NCBI RefSeq assembly: GCF_010614805.1
Contig: NZ_JAAFZC010000001.1
Span: 682,001-746,000, forward strand
From: Pseudooceanicola aestuarii
Lineage (GTDB): Bacteria; Pseudomonadota; Alphaproteobacteria; Rhodobacterales; Rhodobacteraceae
Length of the DNA stretch: 64,000 nt
Direction: 5' to 3'
Both the position numbers and the translations under genes were made by a program. The notes under the pieces are model-generated. The model was not told the origin of the DNA. It saw only the letters and a program-made list of their open reading frames with translations, and made no database searches. Below, in pieces: positions 26,845 through 35,584 of the stretch (its first letter is position 1; the number at the start of each line of letters is the position of its first letter).

Positions 26845-28443
26845 ATGGCATTCGGACGGGTGAACCCGCATTTCCGGCTTGAGGATCAAGGCATCGAAGG
26901 GCTGGGCCATGTCTATTACAACCTGATGGAGCCGGCCCTGGTCGAAGCTTCGTTGCGGAATGGCGAGGGCACGTTGGGCAATGGCGGCGCCCTGCTGGTC
27001 AGCACGGGCAAGTTTACCGGCCGCTCCCCCAAGGACAAGCACGTCATGGCCAGCGACACGGTCGCGGACACGATCTGGTGGGACAACAACGCCGCCATGT
27101 CGCCCGAAGGGTTCGACAGGCTGCACCAGGACATGCTGGCCCACATGAAGGGGCGGGACTATTACGTGCAGGATCTGGTCGGCGGCGCCGATCCGGCCTA
27201 TGCGATCAATGTCCGCATGGTCACGGAACTGGCCTGGCACTCGTTGTTCATCCGCCACCTGCTGCGCCGCCCGGTGCGCGAGGCGCTGAACGATTTCGTC
27301 GCCGATTTCACCATCATCAACTGCCCTGGATTCAAGGCCGATCCGGCACGTCACGATTGTCGGTCCGACACCGTCATCGCCTTGAACTTCGACAAGAAGA
27401 TCATCCTGATCGGCGGCACCGAATACGCGGGCGAGAACAAGAAATCCGTGTTCACCCTGCTGAACTACCTGCTCCCCGAAAAGGGAGTGATGCCGATGCA
27501 TTGTTCGGCCAACCACGCACAGGGCAACCCGGTGGACAGCGCCGTGTTCTTCGGCTTGTCGGGTACCGGCAAGACCACCCTGTCCGCGGATCCGCAGCGC
27601 GTGCTGATCGGCGATGACGAACACGGCTGGTCCGATCGCGGCACCTTCAACTTCGAGGGCGGGTGCTACGCCAAGACGATCTCCCTTTCGGCCGAGGCGG
27701 AGCCGGAAATCTACGCCACCACGTCGAAATTCGGCACGGTGATCGAGAACATGGTCTACGACGAGGAGACCAAGGAACTCGACTTCGAGGATGACAGCCT
27801 CACGGCGAACATGCGCTGCGCCTACCCGCTGAACTACATCTCCAACGCGTCGGAAACGGCGCTTGGCGGGCATCCCAAGAACATCATCATGCTGACCTGC
27901 GACGCCTTCGGCGTGCTGCCGCCGATCAGCCGGCTGACCCCGGCGCAGGCGATGTACCACTTCCTGTCGGGCTTCACCTCCAAGGTCGCGGGCACCGAAC
28001 GCGGTGTGACGGAACCGGAACCGACCTTCTCCACCTGTTTCGGCGCACCTTTCATGCCGCGCCGGCCCGAGGTCTACGGCAACCTGCTGCGCGAAAAGAT
28101 CGCCAAGCACGGCGCGACCTGCTGGCTGGTCAATACCGGCTGGACCGGCGGCGCCTATGGTACCGGCTCCCGGATGCCGATCCGTGCCACCCGCGCGCTG
28201 CTGACCGCCGCGCTTGACGGATCCCTGAACGAGGCTGAGTTCCGCAAGGATCCCAACTTCGGCTTTGACGTGCCCGTGTCGGTCGCTGGCGTGGCCGAAG
28301 TCCTTCTGGACCCGCGCCGCACCTGGGAAGACGCCGACGCCTACGATGCGCAGGCGGCGAAACTGGTCGCAATGTTCTCGGAGAATTTCGCCCAGTATCT
28401 GCCTTATATCGACGAAGACGTGAAAGCCGCGGCAATCGGCTGA
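26845..28443 (+). CDS. pckA: phosphoenolpyruvate carboxykinase (ATP)
   Basis: 532 residues. Converts oxaloacetate to PEP for gluconeogenesis. ATP-type features: TGRSPKDKH, the kinase-1a/P-loop [14 protein letters not shown] (about 235-248), the metal-binding [19 protein letters not shown], and [14 protein letters not shown]. Divergent from chvGI, a known regulator of pckA in alphaproteobacteria. The stop overlaps the DUF3859 gene's start (TGATG), so that gene should be co-transcribed. Confidence 0.98.
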   Translation: MAFGRVNPHFRLEDQGIEGLGHVYYNLMEPALVEASLRNGEGTLGNGGALLVSTGKFTGRSPKDKHVMASDTVADTIWWDNNAAMSPEGFDRLHQDMLAHMKGRDYYVQDLVGGADPAYAINVRMVTELAWHSLFIRHLLRRPVREALNDFVADFTIINCPGFKADPARHDCRSDTVIALNFDKKIILIGGTEYAGENKKSVFTLLNYLLPEKGVMPMHCSANHAQGNPVDSAVFFGLSGTGKTTLSADPQRVLIGDDEHGWSDRGTFNFEGGCYAKTISLSAEAEPEIYATTSKFGTVIENMVYDEETKELDFEDDSLTANMRCAYPLNYISNASETALGGHPKNIIMLTCDAFGVLPPISRLTPAQAMYHFLSGFTSKVAGTERGVTEPEPTFSTCFGAPFMPRRPEVYGNLLREKIAKHGATCWLVNTGWTGGAYGTGSRMPIRATRALLTAALDGSLNEAEFRKDPNFGFDVPVSVAGVAEVLLDPRRTWEDADAYDAQAAKLVAMFSENFAQYLPYIDEDVKAAAIG

Positions 28444-29012
28444 TGCTCCGGCGCGCCTTCGGTACCGATCTATTGCGCCTCGCCGGTCTCGGCGGGGCGT
28501 TTGCATGTCTGCTCTGCCCAGCCGCCCTGGCGCAATCCGCCGATTTCATCGCCCCTCGCCTGGAATTGTCGGAGGCCGGGATCTTCTGTCCGATCCCCTC
28601 CGCCGGGACCGCCCCGGCGCCCGGCACCGAAAGCGGCGTGATCAACCTGATCGACGGCGACCACCGCGTCGCCCTGCACGACCACCGCGTGCCCGCACAT
28701 ATCGGCCTGTCCTTCGGCATCCGCATCCGCCTGGCACCCGGCGCTCCGCCCGGCCCCTACAGCGTGGTGCTGACCCATCCGCCCGTCGGCCCCCGCGCGG
28801 TTACGCGTGAGGTCTGGAACGCCGAAATCGGCACGGATTACGGGGTGCGGCTGTTCGAGTTCGAATTCGACCGTGAATTGCGCCCCGGCGCCTGGGTGTT
28901 CGAGATCACGGATGGCACCACGACCTATCTGCGCCAAAGCTTCGAGGTCGTGCCACCGCGGCAGGCCCCCGCCGCCATCGACCTCTGCTTTGGCCAACAG
29001 CTGCTGTCCTGA
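28443..29012 (+). CDS. DUF3859-family exported protein
   Basis: 189 residues. Probable signal peptide (LAGLGGAFACLLCPAALAQ), then a beta-sandwich-like domain: FGIRIRLAPGAPPGPYSVVLTHPP (read as FGIRIRLAPG then PPGPYSVVLTHPP), FEFEFDRELRPGAWVFEITDG and TYLRQSFEVV. This is the DUF3859 pattern; function unknown. It shares the TGATG stop-start with pckA, a coupling that may reflect expression convenience rather than function. Confidence 0.8.
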   Translation: MLRRAFGTDLLRLAGLGGAFACLLCPAALAQSADFIAPRLELSEAGIFCPIPSAGTAPAPGTESGVINLIDGDHRVALHDHRVPAHIGLSFGIRIRLAPGAPPGPYSVVLTHPPVGPRAVTREVWNAEIGTDYGVRLFEFEFDRELRPGAWVFEITDGTTTYLRQSFEVVPPRQAPAAIDLCFGQQLLS

Positions 29013-29083
29013 TCCGACGCCGCGCCCCTTCGGGCGTCAAATACCGCCGCCGGAGGCACCGCCCGCTCAGGGCGGTCCCGCCC

Positions 29084-29854
29084 TCACAGCCCAAGCCCCC
29101 GGCGCACCAGGTTCCCGCCAGCGATCAGCAAGACCGCCAGCGTCGCCCTGCGAAACGCCGCCTGGTCGATCCGGTCCTGAACGGCAAAGCCGATGGTCAT
29201 GCCGATCAGCGCCACGGGCACCAGCGACAGGGAGAACGGCAGCGTCTCCCACCGGATGACCCCCGATCCTACATGCGCAAAGAACAACGCCACCGCACCC
29301 AGCCCGTAGATCACCCCCTGCACCCGCACCTGGTCGGCCTTGGGCGTGTCCAGTGCGGTCAGGTAGGCGACGGTCGGCGGCCCCCAGACTCCGGAGAACC
29401 CGCCGATGAACCCGGCGAAGGAGGCAACGCCGACCTCCACCTTCAGCGATGGCGCACCCGACAGCTTCAGCGGAAGGCCGATCAATTGGGTAATGGCGAA
29501 GATCACGATGGGCAGGCCGATCATGAGCAGGATCGCCTCGGCCGACAGCACCCGCACCAACTGGGCGGAGATCAACAGCGCCACCAGCCCGACCAACAGG
29601 AACACCCGGAACCGCTTGACCGAGGACCAGGCCTCCCCCATCCCTTGCCGCAGGGCCTGCCAGCCATTGGTCAGCAGGGTCGGGATCACCAGCCCGGCCA
29701 GCGCCCATTCCGGCCCGACGATGGAGCCAAGGCCGGAAATCATGATCATCGGCATGGCAAAGCCGACCATCCCCTTGATCACGCCGGCGACCAGGCCGAT
29801 CAGGAGACACAGGGCAAAGGCGGCGGGGCTGAGGCCGGGAAGAATACTGTCCAT
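29084..29854 (-). CDS. TauE/SafE-family transporter (second copy)
   Basis: 256 residues, about eight membrane helices, shorter than the copy at 19264 and in a different subgroup. LLIGLVAGVIKGMVGFAMPMI resembles the first family repeat, and the second is AGFIGGFSGVWGPPTVAYL. The usual glycine-rich GVGGG is not kept. Predicted exporter of an organic or sulfur anion, substrate unknown. It is divergent from mcd across 157 bases containing a candidate operator. Confidence 0.8.
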   Translation of the reverse strand: MDSILPGLSPAAFALCLLIGLVAGVIKGMVGFAMPMIMISGLGSIVGPEWALAGLVIPTLLTNGWQALRQGMGEAWSSVKRFRVFLLVGLVALLISAQLVRVLSAEAILLMIGLPIVIFAITQLIGLPLKLSGAPSLKVEVGVASFAGFIGGFSGVWGPPTVAYLTALDTPKADQVRVQGVIYGLGAVALFFAHVGSGVIRWETLPFSLSLVPVALIGMTIGFAVQDRIDQAAFRRATLAVLLIAGGNLVRRGLGL

Positions 29855-29935
29855 GGCGATGCTTTACCACTCCGCCAAGGATGCGCCAGCGCCAAATCCT
29901 TCGCGCAACTTTACATCGCCACAACGCAGCATGTA

Positions 29936-29948
29936 GCAAAATTGTTGC
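29936..29948. promoter_or_regulatory. inverted repeat in the mcd/TauE divergent spacer
   Basis: GCAA-AATTG-TTGC, a perfect 4+4 inverted repeat; the right arm is also part of a wider GCGCAA (29903-29908)/TTGCGC (29945-29950) pair. TTTGCAAA-like sites bound by RamB/PccR-type regulators control short-chain acyl-CoA genes in relatives. A regulatory role here is inference. Confidence 0.35.
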
Positions 29949-30011
29949 GCTGCACCTGCGAAGTGGATAGACCCGGCCCAAATCGTCCAAGAGATGCAAA
30001 AGGGGATTTTC

Positions 30012-31697
30012 ATGGCACATGACGGAACGGACCCGAAGGGCGCCAGGGGCGCGATCCTTCCCGACCTTCTGGCGCTGACCGCAGCGGCAATCGCCCCGGC
30101 GGAGACCATCCTGACCACCGCCCGCGCCCGCGTGCGCGCCATGGTCGAACGCGACGGCCGGGTGTCCAACGCGCTGGTCGATGCGCAGCAAACGGCGACC
30201 CACGGGCTGGCCTGGTTGGCGACCTATGTCGAATCCCTGCGCCAGATGCAGAAATGGGCCGAACGCCTGTCCGCCGACGGCAGCTTCGGCGAGACAGAGC
30301 AGCTGTTGCACCAGATCGCCTTTGGCGAATACCTCTGGCAGATGCGCGGTGGCATTCAGATGTCCCAGAACGAGATCGTGCGCCTGCATGATCTGGGTCT
30401 CGATGCGCAGGACGAATCCCCCCTGACGACCGACGCGGTGGAGACCCTGTGCCGGCACGGCAATTCGCAGGCGGCGCGCAGCCGGCTGGCCGAACTGATG
30501 GTCGAACAGCAGGGCACCACCATGTTCGGCGCCTCCGGCCTGGATGAAGAGCTGGAGATGATCCGCGACCAGTTCCGGCGCTATGCCGTGGACAAGGTCG
30601 AACCCCATGCCCACGATTGGCACCTGAAGGACGAGCTGATCCCGATGGAGATCATCGGAGAGCTGGCCGAAATGGGCGTCTTCGGCCTGACCATCCCGGA
30701 AAACCTTGGCGGATTTGGCCTGTCCAAGGCCTCGATGGTGGTGGTGTCCGAGGAATTGTCGCGCGGGTATATCGGCGTCGGCTCCCTCGCCACCCGGTCG
30801 GAAATCGCGGCCGAGCTGATCCTGTGCGGCGGCACCGACGACCAGAAATCCCACTGGCTGCCCCGCATCGCCAGCGGAGAGATCCTGCCCACCGCCGTTT
30901 TCACCGAACCCAACACCGGCTCTGACCTTGCCTCCCTGCGGACACGCGCGGTGAAGGACGGCGACGATTACAAGATCACCGGCAACAAGACCTGGATCAC
31001 CCATGCCGCGCGCACCCATGTGATGACCGTGCTGGCCCGGACCGATCCTGACAGCACCGATCACCGCGGCCTGTCGATGTTCCTGGCAGAAAAGACCCCC
31101 GGCACCGATACCGACCCCTTTCCCACCCCCGGCATGACCGGCGGAGAGATCGAGGTTCTGGGTTATCGCGGGATGAAGGAATACGAACTGGGCTTCGACA
31201 ATTTCCATGTGAAGGGGGAGAACCTGCTGGGCGGAGAGGAAGGCAAAGGCTTCAAGCAGCTGATGCAGACCTTCGAATCCGCGCGTATCCAGACAGCAGC
31301 GCGCGCCATCGGCGTGGCGCAATCGGCGCTGGATGTGGGCCTGCAATATGCGCTGGACCGCAAGGCCTTTGGCGATGCGCTGATCGCCTTCCCCCGTGTG
31401 TCGGGCAAGCTGGCGATGATGGCGGCAGAGATCATGGTGGCGCGGCAGCTCACCTATTTCTCGGCCTTCGAAAAGGACAATGACCGCCGCTGCGACCTGG
31501 AAGCCGGAATGGCCAAGCTGCTGGGCGCACGCGTCGCCTGGGCCTGCGCGGACAACGCATTGCAGATCCACGGCGGCAACGGCTTTGCGCTGGAATACGC
31601 GGTGTCGCGCCTCCTGTGCGATGCGCGGATCCTCAACATCTTTGAAGGCGCGGCCGAAATTCAGGCCAAGGTCATCGCCCGGCGCCTGCTGGACTGA
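30012..31697 (+). CDS. mcd: (2S)-methylsuccinyl-CoA dehydrogenase of the ethylmalonyl-CoA pathway
   Basis: 561 residues, an FAD acyl-CoA dehydrogenase with an extra N-terminal domain of about 150 residues. The stretch HGLAWLATYVESLRQMQ, then FGETEQLLHQIAFGEYL, is diagnostic of Mcd. The ACAD core shows FTEPNTGSDLASLRT, KTWITHAARTHV, RKAFGDALIAFP and the catalytic Glu region ILNIFEGAAEIQ. It oxidises methylsuccinyl-CoA to mesaconyl-CoA during acetyl-CoA assimilation. ATG 30012 has AGGGG 6 bases upstream. The pathway needs B12-dependent mutases, fitting the cobalamin genes downstream. Confidence 0.92.
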   Translation: MAHDGTDPKGARGAILPDLLALTAAAIAPAETILTTARARVRAMVERDGRVSNALVDAQQTATHGLAWLATYVESLRQMQKWAERLSADGSFGETEQLLHQIAFGEYLWQMRGGIQMSQNEIVRLHDLGLDAQDESPLTTDAVETLCRHGNSQAARSRLAELMVEQQGTTMFGASGLDEELEMIRDQFRRYAVDKVEPHAHDWHLKDELIPMEIIGELAEMGVFGLTIPENLGGFGLSKASMVVVSEELSRGYIGVGSLATRSEIAAELILCGGTDDQKSHWLPRIASGEILPTAVFTEPNTGSDLASLRTRAVKDGDDYKITGNKTWITHAARTHVMTVLARTDPDSTDHRGLSMFLAEKTPGTDTDPFPTPGMTGGEIEVLGYRGMKEYELGFDNFHVKGENLLGGEEGKGFKQLMQTFESARIQTAARAIGVAQSALDVGLQYALDRKAFGDALIAFPRVSGKLAMMAAEIMVARQLTYFSAFEKDNDRRCDLEAGMAKLLGARVAWACADNALQIHGGNGFALEYAVSRLLCDARILNIFEGAAEIQAKVIARRLLD

Positions 31698-31718
31698 CCT
31701 GCTCCATCTGAATTCGGG

Positions 31719-31745
31719 CGGCCGTCCCTCCGGGGGCGGCCGTTT
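31719..31745 (+). terminator. terminator downstream of mcd
   Basis: 10-bp stem CGGCCGTCCC/GGGGCGGCCG (one G-T pair) with a TCCG loop, then TTT, 22 bases after the mcd stop. It lies between convergent genes and could serve the TRAP operon on the other strand too. Confidence 0.75.
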
Positions 31746-31755
31746 GCGTGTCGCG

Positions 31756-33078
31756 CTAGTAAAACAGCCGCAACAACACCAAGGTGATCCCCGGAAACGC
31801 CACCAGCAGGATGACCCGCGCGATGTCGGAGGCGATGAAATACATCACCGCGCCATAGGTCCGCCCGATCGGCGTCTCCCGGTCCATGGAGTTGATGATG
31901 AACAGGTTCATCCCCACCGGCGGCGTGATCAGCCCGACCTCCACCACGATCAGCACGATGATCCCGAACCAGATGGCGAATTCCTCCGCTCCCATACCGA
32001 AATCCAACGCGGAGACGATGGGAAAGAAGATCGGGATGGTCAGCAGGATCATCGACAGGCTGTCCATCAGGCATCCGAACACAAGATAGAGCAGCAAGAC
32101 CCCCGAGAGCACCAGCCAGGGGTTCAGCCCCTGTTCAACCACCCAGAGTGACAATTCCTGCGGCACCTGGGTCAGCGCCAGGAACCCATTGTAGAATGCC
32201 GCCCCCAGCACGATGAAGAAGATCATGGCGGTGGATTTCGCCGTGGCCCGGAAACTGTCCGCCCAGGCCCGCCCCCGCAGCCCACCGTTCAGAAATGCGA
32301 TCAACCCGGTGCCAAAGGCACCCACCGCCGCACCCTCGGTCGGGGTGAACCAGCCCAGGTAGATCCCGCCCACCACGGCCAGGAAGACCATCAGGACGGG
32401 CCAGACATCGACCAACGCACGGATGCGCTCGGCCATCGGCACCGGCGGCCGGGTGCCCGCCGCATCGGGATGCAGCCGCACGTAGATGGAAATGGTGATC
32501 ATGTAGCCGATGGCGGCCAATATCCCGGGAATGAAAGCGGCCAGAAACAGCTTGGCAATGTTCTGTTCGGTCAGGATCGCATAGATCACCAGTATGACCG
32601 AAGGCGGGATCAGGATGCCCAGCGTGCCCCCCGCGGCCAGCGTCGCGGTGGAGAAGCCGCCCGAATAGCCGTAGCGTTTCAGCTCCGGCAGGGCGACCTG
32701 GCCCATGGTTGCCGCCGTGGCCAGCGACGACCCGCAGATCGCGCCGAACCCGGCACAGGCCCCCACCGCAGCCATCGCCACGCCGCCGCGTTTGTGGCCC
32801 AGCCAGCTTTCCGCTGCGCGAAACAGAGATTGACTAAGCCCGCCCAACGTCGCGAACTGGCCCATCAGCAGGAACATCGGCACGATGGACAGCGAATAGG
32901 ACGAGAAGGTGACATAGGTTTCCGACTTCAACTTCGCCAGCGGCACCAGCGTGCCGTCGGTCACCAGGAACAGCCCGCCGAACCCCACGGAGAACATCGC
33001 CAGCCCGATCGGCATCCGAAGGAAAATCAACATCAGCAGGACGGGAAAGGAGGCCAGCCCGATCTCGAAATTGGTCAC
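31756..33078 (-). CDS. TRAP transporter large permease (DctM family)
   Basis: 440 residues, about twelve helices. Family features: FLRMPIGLAMFSVGFGG, MFLLMGQFATLGGLSQ, GACAGFGAICGSSLATAATMG and PELKRYGYSGGFSTATLAAGGTLGILIPPS (read as PELKRYGYSGG then TLAAGGTLGILIPPS), and GLITPPVGMNLF near the end. It is the Na+-driven channel subunit. The start overlaps the small permease gene by 4 bases. Last gene of dctP-dctQ-dctM order. Confidence 0.95.
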   Translation of the reverse strand: MTNFEIGLASFPVLLMLIFLRMPIGLAMFSVGFGGLFLVTDGTLVPLAKLKSETYVTFSSYSLSIVPMFLLMGQFATLGGLSQSLFRAAESWLGHKRGGVAMAAVGACAGFGAICGSSLATAATMGQVALPELKRYGYSGGFSTATLAAGGTLGILIPPSVILVIYAILTEQNIAKLFLAAFIPGILAAIGYMITISIYVRLHPDAAGTRPPVPMAERIRALVDVWPVLMVFLAVVGGIYLGWFTPTEGAAVGAFGTGLIAFLNGGLRGRAWADSFRATAKSTAMIFFIVLGAAFYNGFLALTQVPQELSLWVVEQGLNPWLVLSGVLLLYLVFGCLMDSLSMILLTIPIFFPIVSALDFGMGAEEFAIWFGIIVLIVVEVGLITPPVGMNLFIINSMDRETPIGRTYGAVMYFIASDIARVILLVAFPGITLVLLRLFY

Positions 33079-33659
33079 AGCTCCGCCTCCCCGGCGCGGA
33101 TGATGTCAAGGCCCGTGGTCAATTCGCGTAGCCGAACCAGGGCGACATGCACCCCGACCACGGCCGCGACCGACGCGGCGGCAAAGCTGGCGGCATAGGC
33201 CCACCAGACCGGAAATTGCAGGATGAACGTCGTCTCGCCATAGCGCATCTTGCCCGCCATCCCGTCATAGAGCCGCCAGGCGATGACAACCAGCGCAAGG
33301 GCAAAGATGGTGTCCCACAGCAGGGTCAGCGCACGGTTCGCAGGCTTCGGCAGGCGGGAGGTGAAGATATCGACCGAGGCATGGGCCCCGGTCACCTGGC
33401 ACCAGGGCAGGAAGGCAAAGATGGCAAAGGCCACCCCGGCCTCCAGCAGTTCGAAATCGCCCTTGACCGGGCCGATGCCGCTGGCGATCAGCCAGTTCGA
33501 CAGGGCGGGCAAGCCCTGCTCCAGCGTCTCCCAATGGGCGAAGGTGTTGCCGCCCCGGCCCAGGACCGACAGGCAGGTCAGCAGGATCAGCGCGGTCAGG
33601 ACGATGCCGCCCAGAACAGCCATGGCGCTCGCGATGGTGCGAAACAGGTTGTGCAACAT
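33075..33659 (-). CDS. TRAP transporter small permease (DctQ family)
   Basis: 194 residues with four membrane helices: the first around 8-30, then FAIFAFLPWCQVTGAHASVDIF, the conserved DctQ segment, and LLWDTIFALALVVIAWRL. It stabilises the large permease and docks the binding protein. Start at ATG 33659; a longer in-frame ORF to 33734 lacks support. It lies 142 bases downstream of the binding-protein gene, with a strong hairpin between. Confidence 0.9.
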   Translation of the reverse strand: MLHNLFRTIASAMAVLGGIVLTALILLTCLSVLGRGGNTFAHWETLEQGLPALSNWLIASGIGPVKGDFELLEAGVAFAIFAFLPWCQVTGAHASVDIFTSRLPKPANRALTLLWDTIFALALVVIAWRLYDGMAGKMRYGETTFILQFPVWWAYAASFAAASVAAVVGVHVALVRLRELTTGLDIIRAGEAEL

Positions 33660-33761
33660 GCGGTCGGGTTCCGGTGCGGGCAAATCAGGGATCGCCGGGC
33701 CTCGCCGACCCGTCAGGGAGCATGCGACCTGCACGGCTTTCGGCGAAGGGACTGGCGGGAC

Positions 33762-33792
33762 GGCGCGGGCGCGGGATCCGAACGCCCGCGCC
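33762..33792 (-). terminator. GC-rich hairpin between binding-protein and permease genes
   Basis: 10-bp perfect stem GGCGCGGGCG/CGCCCGCGCC, 8 bases after the DctP-like gene stop and without a T-run. In binding-protein operons such hairpins often stabilise the upstream mRNA or cause partial termination, giving excess binding protein. Confidence 0.55.
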
Positions 33793-33800
33793 CGGCCCGG

Positions 33801-34835
33801 TTACTTGGTGTGGGTCTCGATCAGGGATTTCGCATCTTCGACCAGCCCGGCACCATCCATGCCCTTGGCGGTCATTTCCTCGATCCAGCCTTCTTCGATC
33901 CCGGCGGAGGCATCCCGCCACACCTGCACCTGCTCCGGCGTCAGGGTGATGATGTTGTTGCCAAGGTCGGCGGCCACCTGGCGGGCCGGGGCATCGGCAT
34001 CCTGCATCGTCTTTCCGGCAAAGGCCGACAGATCGGCACCGGAATTGTCGTCGATCACCTTTTTCAGGTCATCGGGCAGGCTGTCATACTTGGCCTTGTT
34101 CATCGCAAAGACGAAAGTCGCGGTATACAGGCTTTCTCCGCCGAACTCCGTGTGGTTGCCCACCAGCTCCCCGACCTTGAGGGAAGAAGTGACCTCCCAC
34201 GGGATGACGGTGCCGTCGATCACACCTTTCGACAGCGCCTCCGGCACGGCGGGAACGGGCATCCCCACGGTGGTGGCGCCCAGCTGGGTGAACAGCTGGT
34301 TGGTCATCCGCGTCGGCGCGCGCAGCTTCACGCCGTTCAGGTCCGCCGGTTCCGCCACCGGGTCAGAGGAATGGATCACCCCCGGCCCATGCACCCAGAG
34401 GCCCAGCATCTTCAGCTCGGCGAACTCGGTGTCCATCATGTGTTTCTCGGCATATTCCCAATAGGCGCGGCTGGTTGCCTCCGCATCGGTCATCATGAAC
34501 GGCAGTTCGAACACCTCGGTCGAGGAGAAGCGCCCGGGGGTGTAGCCCGGCAGGGTCCAGACCACGTCGGCAATGCCGTCGATCGCCTGGTCGATCAGCT
34601 GCGGCGGGCTGCCGCCCAGTTGCATGGAGGGGTAGCGATCCACCTTGATCCGGCCATCGCTGTCGGCTTCCACCTTGTCGGCCCAGACGTCCAGGATCAT
34701 CTTCGGCACGGTGGCCTGCGCGGGCAGGAACTGGTGCATCTTCAGGGTGACATCCTGCGCCAGGGCGGCGGTGCCGAACCCGGCCACGAGCGCGCCGGCC
34801 GCAAGGCCGCGCAGGCTGGTCTTGATAAAGGTCAT
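33801..34835 (-). CDS. TRAP transporter substrate-binding protein (DctP family)
   Basis: 344 residues, signal peptide (LRGLAAGALVAGFGTAALAQ), periplasmic. DctP-fold features: TLKMHQFLPAQATVPK, YPSMQLGGSPPQLIDQAIDG, LPFMMTDAEATSRA and the ligand Arg region LNGVKLRAPTRMTNQLFTQLGAT (read as LNGVKLRAPTRM then TNQLFTQLGAT), with PVPAVPEALSKGVIDG. Probably takes an organic acid. TRAP ligands cannot be read reliably from sequence; no catabolic genes adjoin. GGAGGAG precedes the ATG. Confidence 0.95.
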   Translation of the reverse strand: MTFIKTSLRGLAAGALVAGFGTAALAQDVTLKMHQFLPAQATVPKMILDVWADKVEADSDGRIKVDRYPSMQLGGSPPQLIDQAIDGIADVVWTLPGYTPGRFSSTEVFELPFMMTDAEATSRAYWEYAEKHMMDTEFAELKMLGLWVHGPGVIHSSDPVAEPADLNGVKLRAPTRMTNQLFTQLGATTVGMPVPAVPEALSKGVIDGTVIPWEVTSSLKVGELVGNHTEFGGESLYTATFVFAMNKAKYDSLPDDLKKVIDDNSGADLSAFAGKTMQDADAPARQVAADLGNNIITLTPEQVQVWRDASAGIEEGWIEEMTAKGMDGAGLVEDAKSLIETHTK

Positions 34836-35000
34836 TCGGGTCTCCTCCCATCGTCCTGACAGCGCCTCGGGGGCGGTCGGTCGGATGGCCCTGCCCTGCC
34901 GGGCCGGGGCCTTCGAAACCGGCCAGCGGCCCCACGGGCGCGTCCTACCTCCGCACGATGCATGGGCGGGCTTGCAGTGTCAAATGGTGATACGTCGCCA

Positions 35001-35016
35001 GGCCGCCATGGCGGCC
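35001..35016. repeat. perfect 16-bp palindrome
   Basis: GGCCGCCATGGCGGCC is fully self-complementary, in the 228-base spacer between the TRAP operon promoter side and a small conserved gene. It could be an operator or a cruciform/transcript end; there is no other support. Confidence 0.35.
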
Positions 35017-35063
35017 CCTGCCGAGTGTGAAGGTCTGGGCCAGGGTCCGACCCAAGGTCCGGA

Positions 35064-35414
35064 TCAGGAGGAGCCCAGCAATGCGATCGGCGCGTTTTCG
35101 TCCCGGAAGAAATCCAGCGGCGCGCGGTCGGTGGCGGCGGTGTTGCGCTTGAACTCGTAGCGCATTTCGCTGCCGTCTTCCTCGGACGCGACGATCAGGC
35201 ACTGGCACAGCCATTTGCCGCCGTCATAAAGGTCCACCAAACCGCGCAGGCGTGGCGCGTCCTCCAGGTCGACGGTGAAGCCGTTTTCCTCCATCCGCAG
35301 CACGCGAAACCGTTCCTCTCCCACGTGGACGCGCAGGCGGGACGATTTCTTCAACGCCTTCTTGCGCGCGGCTTCGAGCCCGGCGCGCAGTTCCTCGGAA
35401 AGATAGGTGGTCAT
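35064..35414 (-). CDS. conserved hypothetical protein, small beta-rich
   Basis: 116 residues, not recognised as a named family. No signal peptide or membrane helix. A basic N-terminal helix (LRAGLEAARKKALKKSSRL) is followed by alternating strands: RVHVGEERFRVLRMEENGFTV, LRGLVDLYDGGKWLCQCLIV and EMRYEFKRNTAATD. The layout (basic helix, then a small barrel) recalls PilZ-like or Sm-like folds, but no motif proves it. Start at ATG 35414. Located downstream of cobM on the same strand, 170 bases away, probably separate. Confidence 0.65.
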   Translation of the reverse strand: MTTYLSEELRAGLEAARKKALKKSSRLRVHVGEERFRVLRMEENGFTVDLEDAPRLRGLVDLYDGGKWLCQCLIVASEEDGSEMRYEFKRNTAATDRAPLDFFRDENAPIALLGSS

Positions 35415-35584
35415 GGCAGCCCCCGTGGTCACGGCCCCGACGCGGAGCGCGGTCCTTGCAGAATTGGCCGTCCGGCCCGTCAGGTCAAGCTGGGGACCGG
35501 CGAATTTCCCGGTAGTTTCATTAAAGTTTCACCGGTCTCGGCATGCGGCCCTGTCCTGCAAGGCCCGCCGCCCCGCGCACGCGC

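Noticed and set aside
29067-31571. 834-codon open frame on the minus strand
   Set aside because: Antisense to mcd and overlapping the second TauE/SafE gene in another frame; composition is that of a shadow.
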